DNA from: Candidatus Krumholzibacteriia bacterium
GTDB taxonomy: Bacteria; Krumholzibacteriota; Krumholzibacteria; WVZY01; JAKEHA01
DNA: 5,405 bases
NCBI GenBank assembly: GCA_029863355.1
Contig: JAOTVO010000194.1
Span: 1 to 5,405, forward strand
Reading direction: 5' to 3'
Below are positions 4,548-5,405 of this stretch, piece by piece. Position 1 is the stretch's first letter. Every line of letters starts with the position of its first letter. The translations under genes and the position numbers were made by a program. Below the pieces are notes generated by a model. The model was not told the DNA's origin. It saw nothing but the letters and a program-made list of their open reading frames with translations, and made no database searches.

Positions 4548-5405
4548 GCTGCCGCTCGACCCCGATGCCTGCTACCGGGCGCTCCGCGCGCGCGACACGC
4601 GCTTCGACGGGCGCTTCTTCACGGGTGTGGTCACCACCGGCGTCTACTGCCGCCCCGTCTGCTCCGCCAGGACGCCGCGCCGCGAGAACGTGCGCTTCTT
4701 CGCCTGCGCGGCGGCCGCCGAGGCGGCCGGCTTCCGCCCCTGCCTGCGCTGCCGCCCCGACGCCTCGCCGGGAACGCCCGCCTGGGCCGGCACGTCCGCC
4801 ACCGTCTCGCGCGCGCTGCGCCTGATCGATGAGGGTGCGCTCGACGAGAGCGGCGTGGATGTACTGGCCGCGCGCCTGGGCGTGACCTCGCGCCACCTGC
4901 GCCGCCTCTTCATCGAGCACCTCGGGGCCGCGCCCGTGGCCATCGCGCAGGCGCGCCGCGTGCACTTCGCGCGCGCTCTCGTGGACGACACCCGGCTGCC
5001 CATCACCGACATCGCGCTCGGCTCCGGCTTTGCCAGCGTGCGCCGCTTCAACCACGTCTTCAAACGCACTTTCACGCGCTCGCCGAGCGAGATGCGCCGC
5101 TTCCGGTCGCGGAATGATCACGCTGCCGCGCGCGGAAGCGCCGCCGCCGAGACCGGCCTGGCGCTTCGCCTTCCGTTTCGCGAGCCCTTCGACTGGGACG
5201 GCATGCTCGCCTTCCTCGCGCCGCGCGCCATTCCCGGCATCGAGCGCGTGGAAGGCAATGCCTATCACCGCGTCGTGACCGATGGCGAGGCCGCCGGCGA
5301 AATCTCGGTGAGAAAAGCGCGCGATGAGCGTGCGCTCGTCGTCTCCATTCCCATCGCACTCGCGCCGCAGGCCCGCGAGCTGGCCGCGCGAACGCGCCGC
5401 CTATT
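4546..5405 (+). CDS. alkA: Ada-AlkA fusion: methyl-sensing regulator and DNA-3-methyladenine glycosylase II, 3'-partial
   Basis: Alkylation-repair protein, 286 codons visible, running off the window. Residues about 5-72 match the Ada N-terminal zinc domain, which takes methyl groups from DNA phosphotriesters: FDGRFFTGVVTTGVYCRPVC carries C35 and C39, and RPCLRCRPD carries C66 and C69, the four zinc cysteines; C35 matches the methyl acceptor C38 of E. coli Ada. Residues about 80-166 are an AraC-type domain with two helix-turn-helix units (LAARLGVTSRHLRRLF; ITDIALGSGFASVRRFNHVF). From about 178 the AlkA N-terminal domain begins (PFREPFDWDGMLAFLAPRAI), and the window stops at ARTRRL before the helix-hairpin-helix and catalytic aspartate. 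There is no room for an Ada O6-methylguanine transferase domain between the HTH and AlkA parts. Such fusions are known as adaptive-response proteins that sense damage and excise 3-methyladenine. The ATG at 4546 has no Shine-Dalgarno site and is probably read from a leaderless message. Confidence 0.95.
   Translation, partial: MLPLDPDACYRALRARDTRFDGRFFTGVVTTGVYCRPVCSARTPRRENVRFFACAAAAEAAGFRPCLRCRPDASPGTPAWAGTSATVSRALRLIDEGALDESGVDVLAARLGVTSRHLRRLFIEHLGAAPVAIAQARRVHFARALVDDTRLPITDIALGSGFASVRRFNHVFKRTFTRSPSEMRRFRSRNDHAAARGSAAAETGLALRLPFREPFDWDGMLAFLAPRAIPGIERVEGNAYHRVVTDGEAAGEISVRKARDERALVVSIPIALAPQARELAARTRRL

Noticed and set aside
4510..5268. A 252-codon open frame on the minus strand opposite ada-alkA.
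   Set aside because: Alanine/arginine/glycine-rich shadow of a well-recognised gene on the other strand, with no family signature.
1..5405. A CRISPR array, tRNA or rRNA gene, insertion sequence or attachment site.
   Set aside because: No regularly spaced repeats, no cloverleaf or rRNA-like sequence, no transposase or integrase frame and no flanking repeats were seen by eye on either strand.

Overview
This is a GC-rich bacterial window with strong G/C bias at third codon positions, so most long ORFs in other frames are shadows. It carries seven well-supported genes and one doubtful small ORF. A lipoprotein-type nuclease, an HdeD-like membrane protein and a proton-pumping NDH-1 suggest a Gram-negative, respiring bacterium. 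The style of the proteins would fit an environmental phylum such as Acidobacteriota or a relative, but that is a guess: no marker gene here fixes the taxon.

Layout. (1) Positions 1-2590, + strand: the 3' end of a nuo operon, with most of nuoM (5' end outside the window) and complete nuoN, coupled by a 1-nt stop/start overlap. They encode two antiporter-like proton-translocating membrane subunits of respiratory complex I. (2) Positions 2596-3179, - strand: a type II toxin-antitoxin pair, a ribbon-helix-helix antitoxin followed by an overlapping MazF/PemK-type RNase toxin. Its promoter has a tandem near-palindromic repeat that looks like the autoregulatory operator. The toxin gene ends 5 bp from the nuoN stop, tail to tail. 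(3) Positions 3248-3790, - strand: a predicted lipoprotein of the staphylococcal-nuclease family with all catalytic residues visible. (4) Positions 3791-3964: a divergent intergenic region with a plausible sigma70-type promoter toward the right and a possible 28-34 codon ORF. (5) Positions 3965-4513, + strand: an HdeD/DUF308 six-helix membrane protein. (6) Position 4546 to the window end, + strand: an Ada-AlkA fusion (methyl-accepting zinc domain, AraC-type DNA-binding domain, start of the AlkA glycosylase), cut off by the window edge.

How they fit together. nuoM and nuoN work as one energy-conserving machine. The rest is a small mixed cluster of stress, defence and repair genes (growth-inhibiting TA module, envelope nuclease, acid-stress-like membrane protein, alkylation repair) just past the end of the nuo operon. 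No transposase, integrase, tRNA, rRNA or CRISPR array was seen.

The most unusual signal is regulatory. Three separate genes (antitoxin, nuclease, ada-alkA) have no Shine-Dalgarno sequence, and each has a -10-like hexamer ending exactly 6 nt before its ATG. That is the geometry expected of leaderless mRNAs. nuoN and hdeD instead have good Shine-Dalgarno sites.
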